DNA from: Prolixibacteraceae bacterium
Lineage (GTDB): Bacteria; Bacteroidota; Bacteroidia; Bacteroidales; Prolixibacteraceae
DNA length: 64,000 nucleotides
Assembly: GCA_019856515.1 (NCBI GenBank)
Contig: CP082230.1
Location: forward strand, 1,364,001 to 1,428,000
Direction of reading: 5' to 3'
The notes under the pieces are model-generated. The model had not been told where the DNA came from, did no database searches, and saw nothing but the letters and a program-made list of their open reading frames with translations. Position numbers and translations under genes: made by a program. Shown here in pieces: positions 44,434-53,497 of this stretch (position 1 is the first letter of the stretch; each line of letters starts with the position of its first letter).

Positions 44434-45576
44434 TTAAAAAGCTTCAAGAAATGTCAGAAACAGTGCACTATCTCCATTTGGTCCAAAGCCAAGATCTGCT
44501 CGTAAATGGACCTTTTCTTTATTATCTATCCTAAAGCGTCCACCTATACCATATACACATTTGACATCATCAAAGAACCCCTTATTTGATAAAGAGTAGT
44601 CATTTCCTACACCAACCCAGGCAACAGCTCCAAGCCTCCACCAGAGATCTCTCCGATATTCTCCTTGCACATACCACATATTATTATCCAAATATTTGTT
44701 CGGATTCGAAATACCTCTAAGGCTATTCTTGTCGGCTAATACTGGCATACGGAAAAAGGGAGTCTCATCACTACTATTTTTGAAAACACTCTGAAAAGCA
44801 AATACATTCTTTTTTGGTAAACCAAATGTATTGAAATATCTTATATCTAATGATAATGTTGAAAACTCATAATCACTTCCCATCCATGAGGCATAGTGAA
44901 GAGCTTTTAAATCAACATACAAACCACTAAATGGATATACTACATTATCACGACTATCATATCGCAACATTGGTCCCAAACCAATAATAAACCCTCCATC
45001 ATAACCAGGAACATCCGGAGTAAAAAGATCTCCTTCGATTGAAGCAATTCCCATGGTTTGAATATCAAAAAATAATCCAATATAGACATTCCCAAAACCT
45101 TTTGAAACACCTCCAGATAGCAGAAACTCATTACTTGTAAACATCGAATAATCTTCAACATCTCCTTCTAAACCAATTCCATACCACTGATTCTCTTTTC
45201 GATAATACCCTACTGAAGTAATAATATTCCAATTGCTTTTTGTATATCCATTTAGATCTGCCTCTGCAACAACAAAACCCTCTGTAGAATACGAAAACTC
45301 TGTTGCGATGGTAGTTGTTTTACCTCCGTCACCATATAATGTCCATAGAGGTTTGATTCCCAATATAAGACCAGACTGAGGATCATATCCAGCCACGGGA
45401 TACATACTCAAAGAGTAAGTCTCTTTATCAATTGTAACAAAATCGACAAACGCCTCAAGCCATCGCTGAACTGTAGGGGTTGTCTCAGGGGACGTGACAG
45501 AAGTACTATCTTGATTGCTACCCAAAACACGGCCACTTAAAATCAATAATAAGACTCCTAATAAATATTTCTTCAT
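44434..45576 (-). CDS. BamA/TamA-like outer-membrane barrel without POTRA domains
   Basis: 380 residues with signal peptide MKKYLLGVLLLILSGRVLG. After about 40 residues the sequence enters an Omp85-type barrel: SLSMYPVAGYDPQSGLILGIKPLW, EFLLSGGVSKGFGNVYIGLFF, GLGPMLRYDSRDNVVYPFSGLYVDL, LRGISNPNKYLDNNMWYVQGEYRRDLW, YGIGGRFRIDNKEKVHLRADLGFG, ending in LTFLEAF. The RDxxxYPxxG strand turn and the R-G-x lid region are typical of surface-antigen/BamA barrels, but there is no room for POTRA repeats. It is the second gene of a paralogous pair. Cargo or role unknown. Confidence 0.82.
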   Translation of the reverse strand: MKKYLLGVLLLILSGRVLGSNQDSTSVTSPETTPTVQRWLEAFVDFVTIDKETYSLSMYPVAGYDPQSGLILGIKPLWTLYGDGGKTTTIATEFSYSTEGFVVAEADLNGYTKSNWNIITSVGYYRKENQWYGIGLEGDVEDYSMFTSNEFLLSGGVSKGFGNVYIGLFFDIQTMGIASIEGDLFTPDVPGYDGGFIIGLGPMLRYDSRDNVVYPFSGLYVDLKALHYASWMGSDYEFSTLSLDIRYFNTFGLPKKNVFAFQSVFKNSSDETPFFRMPVLADKNSLRGISNPNKYLDNNMWYVQGEYRRDLWWRLGAVAWVGVGNDYSLSNKGFFDDVKCVYGIGGRFRIDNKEKVHLRADLGFGPNGDSALFLTFLEAF

Positions 45577-45587
45577 CTATCGTTTTT

Positions 45588-46763
45588 TCAAAATGCTTCT
45601 AATACTGTCAAATATATTGAATTTTGACCATGGGGACCAAAACCAACGTCTGCTCTAAAGTTTAGATTATCCTCGGGAAGGATTTTAAACCTCAGACCTG
45701 CTCCATAAACTACTTTAATATCTTTAAAAGCTCTATTGTCATTCGAACCAAATTCATTACCCAATCCTGCAAAAACAGCATAACCAAATCTATTTTTAAA
45801 CATCCTTCGATATTCTGCTCTTGTAAACCACACCTTTTCATCAATGTAACGAAACGGATGTTCAATCCCTCGTAATGCTTTCTTCCCCCCTAATTTACTC
45901 ATCAAATAAAATGGAACTTCCCCAAAATTCAAATCTGCAAACACCTGAAACGCAAGGACCCTATTGGGATCTTTTAAACTCTTATAATATCTTAAATCAA
46001 CTACCCATTTTTGGAATGAATAATCATTAAACGAAGCCTTAGGAAAATTCAAATAGTAACTAGTCCCAAAGAAACCGTCTCGAGGAAATAAAATATCATC
46101 CCTTGTGTCATACCTCACAACAGGACCTATTCCCATTGCATATCCCCCATCAAAACCATACACCGATTCATCTAAAGGAACTGCATCAGGCTCTGAATCC
46201 AAATCAAGTTCATTTTTCGTATGAGATATTAAAAACCGAAAACCTATAAAAAACTCTTCGGTCACCCCTTTGGAAACTTCGCCAGACCACATCCGGTTGT
46301 AATAAGTATAATCCGTAGGAACCACACTACTGTCATTATTACCTATACCATAAAAATCATTAGGCGTTTCATTGATCTTAATATTGGACATCAAGATCCA
46401 TCTAGACTTAGTATACATTAAGAAGTCGACCTCAAAGCTAAACTGTCCTTGGGCCGAAACCATAAAGGAAGGGATCAATGTTGTAGGTCGGTAAAATTCG
46501 TTTGCCTTTAGTGTGTCCTTGGGGATAAAACGAAAGACAGGCATTATTCCAACTTGAAAACCAGTCTGAGGACCAAAACCTAACATTGGATATAAAGAGA
46601 AAGAGTATTTATCATGAGTAAAAGTAACTTTATCTAACGTTTTACTCACAAGTTCAGTCGTATGGTCAATTAAATTTTTATTGACCAAAGTATCTTGTTG
46701 TTGAGCAAATGATGATAATGTTGCTACACACATGATAAATAATAATCGTATTCTATTCATCAA
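45588..46763 (-). CDS. BamA/TamA-like outer-membrane barrel without POTRA domains (paralogue)
   Basis: 391 residues with signal peptide MNRIRLLFIMCVATLSSFAQ (second Met). It mirrors the downstream gene: YSFSLYPMLGFGPQTGFQVGIMPVF, GIGPVVRYDTRDDILFPRDGFFG, LRGIEHPFRYIDEKVWFTRAEYRRMF, YGAGLRFKILPEDNLNFRADVGFG and the identical end TVLEAF. The two genes are 11 bp apart, so they form one operon, and they may form a hetero-pair in the outer membrane. The last-strand aromatic residue needed for BAM recognition is present in both. Confidence 0.82.
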   Translation of the reverse strand: MMNRIRLLFIMCVATLSSFAQQQDTLVNKNLIDHTTELVSKTLDKVTFTHDKYSFSLYPMLGFGPQTGFQVGIMPVFRFIPKDTLKANEFYRPTTLIPSFMVSAQGQFSFEVDFLMYTKSRWILMSNIKINETPNDFYGIGNNDSSVVPTDYTYYNRMWSGEVSKGVTEEFFIGFRFLISHTKNELDLDSEPDAVPLDESVYGFDGGYAMGIGPVVRYDTRDDILFPRDGFFGTSYYLNFPKASFNDYSFQKWVVDLRYYKSLKDPNRVLAFQVFADLNFGEVPFYLMSKLGGKKALRGIEHPFRYIDEKVWFTRAEYRRMFKNRFGYAVFAGLGNEFGSNDNRAFKDIKVVYGAGLRFKILPEDNLNFRADVGFGPHGQNSIYLTVLEAF

Positions 46764-47344
46764 AAAAAATTAATTACACATAGAGTTTCTATTCCTTATT
46801 CAAAACACTCATTGGTCAGGCAGAGCCACACCATTGAACCAAGCACTTTCTACTTGTATAACAACAAAAGTGCCATAATAGATCATTTTATCTGAACTTT
46901 TTCAACAAACAGATCAGTTTAAGGACATTTAAATCAAATATTTTCAATTATGGATATCTGGTTTCTCATAAAACACGAAAAAATACAATATGAATAAGTT
47001 GAAATTTGAATCGTCACAAAGGTGCAACAACAATCACTACATCTATGCCACACATAGCAATTGAGAATATACATCAAGTTACGATTGACCTAGTCTATTT
47101 GGCTTTTTCCGAGATTTGATGGGTAACCACTTATCGTTGCAATCAAATCATCAAGGCAAAGCTATATTCTCCAATCAAATTACGACAAACAGACCATCGT
47201 TTTAGTAGGTTTAGGCTTTTTGAACCCGTTACTATAATAATTTCATCAAAAACATCACGAACACATATCGTTATGGCTTGTTAACTCTTTTGCATCTCCA
47301 AACCTATAGCATCACCATAGAATATTCATCTATTTAACATTTTT

Positions 47345-47385
47345 GATGAATGAAGTATCAATGAAGTATCCTTGAAGTATCAATA
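47345..47385. repeat. 11-nt periodic direct repeat, third variant
   Basis: ATGAAGTATCA, ATGAAGTATCC and TTGAAGTATCA follow each other without spacers, preceded by GATGAATGAA just as in the elements at 2.96 and 47.8 kb. The unit differs from the other two loci but the 11-nt length is the same. Confidence 0.65.
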
Positions 47386-47778
47386 AACTACGAAGGAAAC
47401 CCTATCTAAGATGTCTGTTATTTCCTAAAGTAGAAGCACTTTTTCTATCCAAGTTATCATAAGAACCATGAACCACCTTAATGAGGTAATTCATGCTCTT
47501 TATGCCCCCTCAGAGGAACGTACAGCTCCAGCTCGGAGACAGAATTGATTGCAATCACACTCCTGTATTCTCCATGCCACATATCGCCTTCATCAAAACT
47601 AGTAACATAGAAGAGTTTAGATGCCTATTAAGGCAGGGTGATTATTGGACAACACATTCAAGATGGAAGAGGATAACGAATCATTGAAATATTGTCCTAA
47701 AGGATACAACCTGTGAGTTTAAGATGTTTTAGATAAATAGAGATTCATAAAGAACCCTTAAAGCCGTCATCACCTGAC

Positions 47779-47963
47779 TAACATGCTACTATCACCTGTT
47801 TTTTCTTGGGTGTCATTCCAAGTATATTCGAAATTCCCTCACCCAAAAAGGGAAATCGATGAATGAACTTCGAGTGAACTTGGAATGAACTTCGAGCCAT
47901 CTCAGGGGAAAAGCAGGTGATAGTAGCTTGTTGGTCAGAGTAAGGTGATATTGATGAGGTCGG
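47779..47963. repeat. Intergenic palindromic element with 11-nt direct repeats, copy 2
   Basis: The outer stem is GCTACTATCACCTG (about 47785) against CAGGTGATAGTAGC (about 47914). The core is three 11-nt units, ATGAACTTCGA, GTGAACTTGGA, ATGAACTTCGA, after the block CTCACCCAAAAAGGGAAAT. It is homologous to copy 1 at 2.96-3.17 kb, yet both the outer stem and the 11-mer have changed while pairing and period are kept. Confidence 0.75.
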
Positions 47964-48347
47964 ATGTGATAATGGTATATGAGCATTGTTCTATTTAATA
48001 TGGTCCACACACCAAGTTTCGGAAAGCGCCAAAAAATTGAGGGACTAGACCTAAAGGGAGAATGAACATTACAATTTAGGGGAGAACCACTCGTCAAAAA
48101 AAAACGGAGTACCTTGTCTTGCCCTTCGATCCTATACGAGACACATCCATTAAAAAACATCAAATTCAACATTTGCTGATCAAAAGAAGTTCTCACTTGT
48201 TATTGTTTAAAACAATACAAAGAAGATCACCCTGAGCTTTAATTACATCAATTAAGTATTCGATAGTGATCAACATACTACAAAAAGTAAAATGAAGTTT
48301 TAATTTTACCCCGTTGAAACACTATCTTTGTAATAAAATTTATAGAC

Positions 48348-48617
48348 ATGTTAGATCCATACAAAAGACTAGAAGAGATATTAAAGGAAGATGACTCATG
48401 GCCTAAAGCTTATATGTTTAAATTTATCGTGCCAAATCAGGACGATAAAGTCAACATTGTAAAAGCAATGATGCCTGAACCAAATAAAGTGGTCATGCGT
48501 AGTTCAAAAGATCTGAAATACGTCTCCGTTTCGTTAAAAACAACGGTAAAAAATGCGGACGAGATACTTGACTTGTATAAAAAAGTGGATCAAGTTGAAG
48601 GAGTAATAAAACTATAA
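48348..48617 (+). CDS. DUF493 family protein (YbeD-like)
   Basis: 89 residues, the normal size. The sequence fits the ferredoxin-like ACT-type fold of DUF493: WPKAYMFKFIVPNQDD, VVMRSSKDLKYVSVSLKTTV and the end EILDLYKKVDQVEGVIKL. This YbeD group is widespread; some members sit near lipoate genes, but no such gene is adjacent here, so a regulatory or allosteric role is only a suggestion. A possible -7 box TATCTTTG lies 17-25 bp upstream of the ATG. Confidence 0.88.
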   Translation: MLDPYKRLEEILKEDDSWPKAYMFKFIVPNQDDKVNIVKAMMPEPNKVVMRSSKDLKYVSVSLKTTVKNADEILDLYKKVDQVEGVIKL

Positions 48618-48647
48618 TCCGATTGTATTCCGGTTCTAAAGAGACTT

Positions 48648-49289
48648 TTAGAACCGGAGCATAAAGAACAAACTAGCATAGCCCTTAGATAGTTTCTGAT
48701 ATACGTCTTTTACTACTGCATCGAACATTGAATCAAATCGTGACATTTGATAGTAATAATCTTTTGAGATTAATTGAGGTAAATTATATACACATTGATT
48801 GGCTTTATTTAGCACCCCTATACTGTTTCTCCTTGTATAACAGACCCCCTCTTCTCGCCTATTTTCACATTGAAATAGACATATCATCTGTCGGCGGGGA
48901 TCATTAAAAGAGAAGTAGTCAATCCGGTATTTCCCACTCTTATTTATTTGATGCCCTAATACCCCTTCATATATATCTTTTAATGTAAAAGGCAGATCTG
49001 AAATAAACCAGTGGTGGTGGTCAGTCATCCAACGATAACGAATATAATTATCATCCGGAGACCAAATTTTCTTTATTATTCGATGTAAACCATCAAAAAT
49101 GAACGACCATATTCTAAAGCGGTCATACATACAGTCTACTGCATTTAATGAGACACTACGTAATGAAACAATGAGTTGGCCTATAGCCCCCTTTTGTTCT
49201 TCAACATCAATAAAAGATATTTGTGCCCCATCATAAACTACGGTATGATGAAAACGCTCTACAATATGATATACTTCCTCTTTATTCAT
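48648..49289 (-). CDS. Hypothetical protein
   Basis: 213 residues with no recognised domain, signal or membrane segment. It is rich in aromatic and His residues (YRWMTDHHHWFISDLPF, ISKDYYYQMSRFDSMF), and has a mid-length Cys pair (CLFQCENRREEGVCY). The final stretch GYASLFFMLRF is hydrophobic. It follows the helical-repeat protein gene on the same strand, with a 68-bp gap, so both may be one operon. No function is assigned. Confidence 0.6.
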   Translation of the reverse strand: MNKEEVYHIVERFHHTVVYDGAQISFIDVEEQKGAIGQLIVSLRSVSLNAVDCMYDRFRIWSFIFDGLHRIIKKIWSPDDNYIRYRWMTDHHHWFISDLPFTLKDIYEGVLGHQINKSGKYRIDYFSFNDPRRQMICLFQCENRREEGVCYTRRNSIGVLNKANQCVYNLPQLISKDYYYQMSRFDSMFDAVVKDVYQKLSKGYASLFFMLRF

Positions 49290-49357
49290 AATCAGCCATC
49301 TCTTTAACTTATATATTATTGAGACAGCTAAAGTGGAATAATGTTCAACTAAAAAAT

Positions 49358-50212
49358 TTAAAAAACACCGAAATATGCTTTCAAAGCAGGAGTTAGTTGT
49401 CCTTTAATAGAATTTAATATGTAAGCAATATCAGAAGTGTTTTTATTCCAATCCTTTTTTACAAAGAACAAATTAAATTCATCTTTAAAAGAGGATTTGG
49501 TATCTACAACATCCATTACGGTTTTATAGAAAAGAGTAAACAGGTCTTTTTCACCATAAAGAGTTTCATCATCTATGGAGATAACTTTCAATAAATTCGT
49601 CAATAGGGCTTTGTCTTTCAACAAAATGGCACACCATAATCCCTTCATCATATTCCCATAAAGATACGGTAGTGCATTGGGATCATTACACAGAGCTATT
49701 TCAACAGGTTGAAACTTAAAAGTCTCATAGAGTGAATTAATGGAAGAGTGATCTCCTTTATTTAGTAAATAGAAAGCATGGATATTAGCCAAAGCTAACC
49801 TTTGATAGCGGTCTATTTTGGCCGCTTCACTTCGAGCTTTATATGCAACAACCACTTGCCCCATTGCTTCGATCCACTTATCAGCCTCGGCACCTTTAGA
49901 GTATACAAATGCTGTAAAATACAGATCTGATAATTTAAAAATCCAATCAATAACCGGAGCATCAACATAAGTTGCAATAAATGCTTTATACTCTCTTTGT
50001 GCGTACTGAAACTCTCCAATTAATTTATAAGCATCAAAACGTGCCATTCTTAGTTGCGCATAAAGATCTTGATTTTCCACCAACAGTTCAAGAGGTTGCG
50101 TATCCATCAGAAATTTCTGCAAAGCACGACTTGATCTATTCTTTATTGCATCTTCATACAATTTCATTGATTGATTAAAAAGAACAACTTTTTCGTCCCT
50201 AATTGGTTCCAT
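49358..50212 (-). CDS. Helical-repeat (TPR-like) hypothetical protein
   Basis: 284 residues, almost entirely helical by composition, with pairs of amphipathic helices of TPR/SEL-like character (SMKLYEDAIKNRSSRALQKF, RMARFDAYKLIGEFQYAQRE, ALANIHAFYLLNKGDHSSIN). No strict 34-residue consensus can be read, so the TPR label is tentative. No signal peptide. It begins 104 bp from the divergent HAD gene and is followed by another hypothetical gene. Confidence 0.65.
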   Translation of the reverse strand: MEPIRDEKVVLFNQSMKLYEDAIKNRSSRALQKFLMDTQPLELLVENQDLYAQLRMARFDAYKLIGEFQYAQREYKAFIATYVDAPVIDWIFKLSDLYFTAFVYSKGAEADKWIEAMGQVVVAYKARSEAAKIDRYQRLALANIHAFYLLNKGDHSSINSLYETFKFQPVEIALCNDPNALPYLYGNMMKGLWCAILLKDKALLTNLLKVISIDDETLYGEKDLFTLFYKTVMDVVDTKSSFKDEFNLFFVKKDWNKNTSDIAYILNSIKGQLTPALKAYFGVF

Positions 50213-50336
50213 AATATAGTTATAGCATTTAAAAAATTCGATAATCCGATTTAACTAAACAAAAATAGGTATTATTGGGATGTGATAAATATTTCTTTCA
50301 AAGAAACTACTAAATTTGACTCAAAACGGATCATAT

Positions 50337-51158
50337 ATGCAGAAAAAAATGTGGATTACAGATTTAGATGGGACGCTACTAAACAACAACGAGCAGCTTC
50401 CATCATCACTATATGATGCAATAAATAAAATTCCCTCTCATACAATCAAGGTTATTGCCACTGGTCGTAATTTAGAAAAAGTTAGAAGAGCAATAACGAA
50501 TATTCAACTCTTTGATTTTATCATCTTTTCTTCAGGTGCTGGCATATATGACACATCTAAACAGTCACTTATTCATGTTAACAATCTTTCAAAGCACACT
50601 TGTCGTATAGTATTTGATTTCCTTGATCGACAAAAATATAATTTCATATACACACAGAAAGTCCCCTTCAATCAAAATTTATATTACAAAGAAAACTATC
50701 CGTGTAAACATTTTGATCAGTACCTCTATGCACACGAGAGAGATTTGGACCGAAATCTTACCACACTCAATAATGAACTTGCCCAATTCATGGTTTTTAT
50801 TCCAAATAACGAAGATCTCATTCAATCGATAACAACACAAATTCACTCTATTTCGGACGAACTTCAAGTTATTCGAGCGACATCACCTATTGACGCATCA
50901 TTCTGTTGGATTGAGATATTTCATAGAGAGGTATCAAAAGGAAAAGCTGTTCGATTTTTAAGTCATACCCTCTCCATAGATTTAGAGCACAGTATTGGGG
51001 TTGGAAACGACTACAACGACCTCGATTTTCTCACTATCATTGGAAATCCCTATGTGGTAGAGAATAGTCCTTCTGACTTAAAAAACAGGTTTAATGTCGT
51101 TGCCAGCAATCAAGACCATGGTGTTTTAGATGTTTTAAAAAAACATGGTATAGCATAA
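50337..51158 (+). CDS. Cof-type HAD-IIB phosphatase
   Basis: 273 residues from the ATG at 50337 (MQKKMWITDLDGTLLNN); a TTG seven codons upstream is rejected. HAD motifs: I DLDGTLL with the nucleophile Asp, II VIATGRNLEKVRRA, III Lys in EVSKGKAVRFL, IV GVGNDYNDLDFL. The C2-type cap lies between II and III. Members dephosphorylate sugar phosphates, FMN or PLP; the substrate cannot be told here. The small Cys-rich gene follows after about 40 bp. Confidence 0.9.
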   Translation: MQKKMWITDLDGTLLNNNEQLPSSLYDAINKIPSHTIKVIATGRNLEKVRRAITNIQLFDFIIFSSGAGIYDTSKQSLIHVNNLSKHTCRIVFDFLDRQKYNFIYTQKVPFNQNLYYKENYPCKHFDQYLYAHERDLDRNLTTLNNELAQFMVFIPNNEDLIQSITTQIHSISDELQVIRATSPIDASFCWIEIFHREVSKGKAVRFLSHTLSIDLEHSIGVGNDYNDLDFLTIIGNPYVVENSPSDLKNRFNVVASNQDHGVLDVLKKHGIA

Positions 51159-51200
51159 ACAATCAGCACTCTACTTTGTATTAATTAGAAAAAATAATTG

Positions 51201-51338
51201 ATGGCAAAGAAGAAGTGTAAAACAGAATCGACAGGAAACAAAAGTGGCAATGAGAAATACTCTTGCAAAAAATGCTCAAGAGAAAGTGAAGTTAAAAAAT
51301 CATTATGTAAGCCTAAAAAGAAGGACAATAAAGACTAG
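51201..51338 (+). CDS. 45-residue basic Cys-rich mini-protein (zinc-ribbon-like)
   Basis: The product is MAKKKCKTES..., with Cys6, Cys22, Cys25 and Cys36; the CxxC and later Cys lie in KYSCKKCSRESE and SLCKPKKK. It is over 30% lysine. The pattern (basic N-terminus, CKKC, then LCKPKK) resembles tiny zinc-ribbon proteins I recall from other Bacteroidota, which are often left unannotated. Four Cys could bind one zinc, and the charge suggests RNA or ribosome contact. It sits between the HAD phosphatase and nhaD in the same direction. A longer frame from 51244 in another phase overlaps it and has no features. Confidence 0.65.
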   Translation: MAKKKCKTESTGNKSGNEKYSCKKCSRESEVKKSLCKPKKKDNKD

Positions 51339-51524
51339 GTATCAAACATTTACACCCAACACAAGAATTTACCAAAACTATCTTTTAACTTTTTTTTACT
51401 CAACAAGAGAACAACGAGAGCAGTTTGCAACTACCTTTGCCCAGCTAATTAAGAAACCATAGAACGTTCTAAACGACAAATTACATGAACTACACATTAT
51501 TTTATTTATAAAAAACATATTACT

Positions 51525-52904
51525 ATGTTCTCATTAATGTTGATTGTTTTTATAATCGGATACCTAGCGATTATATTTGAATCGAATATCAAAATTAGTA
51601 AAACGGCATCGGCCCTGTTTATGGGAGTTGCAGTATGGGTGGTATACTCCCTAAATGGTTTTGATATTCTTTCACTTGGTTATAGCCATAGCTGGCATGA
51701 ATTTCTGTCAACTCACCCCAACGCCAACTCGATTATTGGTGCAGCAGATTTTATTCTTAACACCGAACTCTACTCACATCTATCAGAGGTAGCCTCCATT
51801 GTATTCTTCCTTCTCGGAGCAATGACTATAGTGGAAATTATAGATAGATATCAGGGATTCAAGGTTATTACCCAGAAAATTCACCAAGGAAGTCGAGTCA
51901 AGCTACTATGGATCATAGGGATACTCGCTTTTGTTATGAGTTCTGTTTTAGACAACTTAACAACCACAATTGTTATTATTTCACTACTCAACAAGCTTAT
52001 TTCGGCCAAAGAAGAGAGATGGCTTATTGGTGGTATTGTTGTGATCGCGGCTAATGCTGGTGGAGCATGGTCTCCTATTGGTGATGTTACCACCATCATG
52101 TTATGGATTGGGGAACAAGTAACAACAGTCAGTTTAATCAAAGCAGTACTGCTCCCAAGTATTGTGAATGTACTTGTTCCTCTCATCATTGCAAGTTTTT
52201 ATGTCAAAGGACAAGCAGTTAAACCAACACTAGACCAAGAAGAGACCAAAGTATTTACGACTCCTTTTGAAAGGAATCTGGTATTCTTCCTTGGAGTTGC
52301 TGCACTTCTATTTGTTCCGATATTAAAAACATGGACTGGACTTCCACCTTACATGGGAATGCTTTTAGGACTCTCGATCATGTGGACCCTTACAGAAGTT
52401 ATCTCTCGCCGTAAGAGGAAGGCAGAGGATAGACGAAGACTTAATCCTGGCTATATCATAAAAAAATTAGATACCCCTACCATACTCTATTTCACAGGAA
52501 TACTTCTTGCTGTTGCAGCATTGGCATCTGCAGGGCAATTAGACCTTATTGCAGAGTATCTGGATGAACATATTGGAAATATATATGGTATCAACTTAGC
52601 CATTGGAGCCCTGTCTTCGGTAGTTGACAACTCTTCTCTTGTCGCAGCTACAATGGGAATGTACGAAACAGCTCAAGCTGGAGCAACAGGATATTTGAGT
52701 AACTTTGTGCAGAATGGTGACTTCTGGACATTCTTAACATACTGTGCTGGAACAGGAGGTTCAATGATGATTATTGGATCTGCAGCAGGAGTTGCAGCAA
52801 TGGGTATTGACAGAATTCCTTTTGGATGGTATCTTAAAAAAATATCATGGATGGCATTCATTGGATTTCTTGCAGGAGCACTAACTTTTTATCTAATTAA
52901 CTAA
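51525..52904 (+). CDS. nhaD: NhaD-type Na+/H+ antiporter
   Basis: 459 residues with about 12 membrane segments. NhaD/ion-transporter superfamily marks include TASALFMGVAVWVVYSL, SEVASIVFFLLGAMTIVEII, the ion-path motif SSVLDNLTTTIVIISLL, ANAGGAWSPIGDVTTIMLW, and the mirrored VVDNSSLVAATMGMY plus GTGGSMMIIGSAAGVAAMG in the second half. It exports Na+ (or Li+) for protons at alkaline pH in the inner membrane, fitting a marine host. A complete protein, transcribed alone or with the mini-protein upstream. Confidence 0.95.
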   Translation: MFSLMLIVFIIGYLAIIFESNIKISKTASALFMGVAVWVVYSLNGFDILSLGYSHSWHEFLSTHPNANSIIGAADFILNTELYSHLSEVASIVFFLLGAMTIVEIIDRYQGFKVITQKIHQGSRVKLLWIIGILAFVMSSVLDNLTTTIVIISLLNKLISAKEERWLIGGIVVIAANAGGAWSPIGDVTTIMLWIGEQVTTVSLIKAVLLPSIVNVLVPLIIASFYVKGQAVKPTLDQEETKVFTTPFERNLVFFLGVAALLFVPILKTWTGLPPYMGMLLGLSIMWTLTEVISRRKRKAEDRRRLNPGYIIKKLDTPTILYFTGILLAVAALASAGQLDLIAEYLDEHIGNIYGINLAIGALSSVVDNSSLVAATMGMYETAQAGATGYLSNFVQNGDFWTFLTYCAGTGGSMMIIGSAAGVAAMGIDRIPFGWYLKKISWMAFIGFLAGALTFYLIN

Positions 52905-52915
52905 GACTTTTCTCT

Positions 52916-52948
52916 GATGTATTCGATCTATGCTAGATCGAATACATC
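52916..52948. terminator. Perfect 15-bp hairpin behind nhaD
   Basis: GATGTATTCGATCTA at 52916-52930 is exactly complementary to 52934-52948 with a 3-nt loop, 12 bp past the nhaD stop. There is no T-run on the plus side; it may act as an mRNA end barrier or weak terminator. Confidence 0.65.
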
Positions 52949-52973
52949 AAAGAAAAAATAATATACAACCTTC

Positions 52974-53492
52974 ATGGATTCATTTGTAGCACTTGATTTT
53001 GAAACTGCAAATAGAAAAAGAGAGAGCGCATGTTCTCTTGCAATTGTTACTGTTGAAAAAGGGAAAATACTGGAAACATTCCATACTTTTATACGCCCTC
53101 CAGACAATGATTATGACATACAGAATATTCAAGTACATGGTATCACTCCAGAGATAACCGAATATGCAAATGATTTTAGAGTGTGCTTTCCTGAGATATA
53201 CAAACGAATCAAAGGCAAAACAATTGTAGCTCATAATGAAAGCTTTGATCGTGGCGTTCTTCGTAAAGCTATCGAATACTATCATATTGACGCATCCGAA
53301 CTTGACCTAACACAGAAGTGGCATTGCACCTATAGGCTCTGGAAAAAAGTGGGGTTAGAACCAACAACACTAAAACACTGTTGCGAACATTTTGGAATTC
53401 AATTAAACCATCACGATGCAATCTCTGATGCAGAAGCTTCAGCAAAGCTTTTTGTCATTTATCAATATTACTTAAACCAAACTAAAAAATAA
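52974..53492 (+). CDS. DEDDh 3'-5' exonuclease (DnaQ/RNase T superfamily)
   Basis: 172 residues, a stand-alone exonuclease domain. Exo I is FVALDFETANRKRESACSLAIV with the Asp-Glu pair, exo II is TIVAHNESFDRGVLRKAIEY, and exo III is HHDAISDAEASAKLF with the His five residues before Asp. ILETFHTFIRPP is typical of the epsilon-like group. It may proofread or trim DNA or RNA ends. The LOG gene starts 5 bp after its stop, so they are probably co-transcribed. Confidence 0.92.
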   Translation: MDSFVALDFETANRKRESACSLAIVTVEKGKILETFHTFIRPPDNDYDIQNIQVHGITPEITEYANDFRVCFPEIYKRIKGKTIVAHNESFDRGVLRKAIEYYHIDASELDLTQKWHCTYRLWKKVGLEPTTLKHCCEHFGIQLNHHDAISDAEASAKLFVIYQYYLNQTKK

Positions 53493-53497
53493 TCCCT

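Larger units (their letters stand above)
46764..48347. other. 1.6-kb gene-free stretch with periodic repeats
   Basis: No credible gene. 47241-47400 contains TCATCAAAAA/TTTTTGATGA arms and an 11-nt periodic repeat. 47779-47963 holds copy 2 of the palindromic 11-nt element. A fragment near 47521 (CAGCTCCAGCTCGG) matches part of the island-array repeat in reverse orientation. A TATCTTTG box at 48323-48330 is a possible -7 element for the DUF493 gene, 19 bp from its ATG. Confidence 0.6.

Noticed and set aside
47493..47687. 64-residue plus-strand frame with a transposase-like feel
   Set aside because: Part of it is a reversed fragment of the island-array repeat; no DDE or HTH motif is visible.
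47813..48196. 127-residue minus-strand frame
   Set aside because: It covers the palindromic 11-nt element and has no signal, domain or plausible composition.
51244..51462. 72-residue frame behind the HAD gene
   Set aside because: It overlaps the better-supported Cys-rich mini-protein in another phase and starts with GTG within it.
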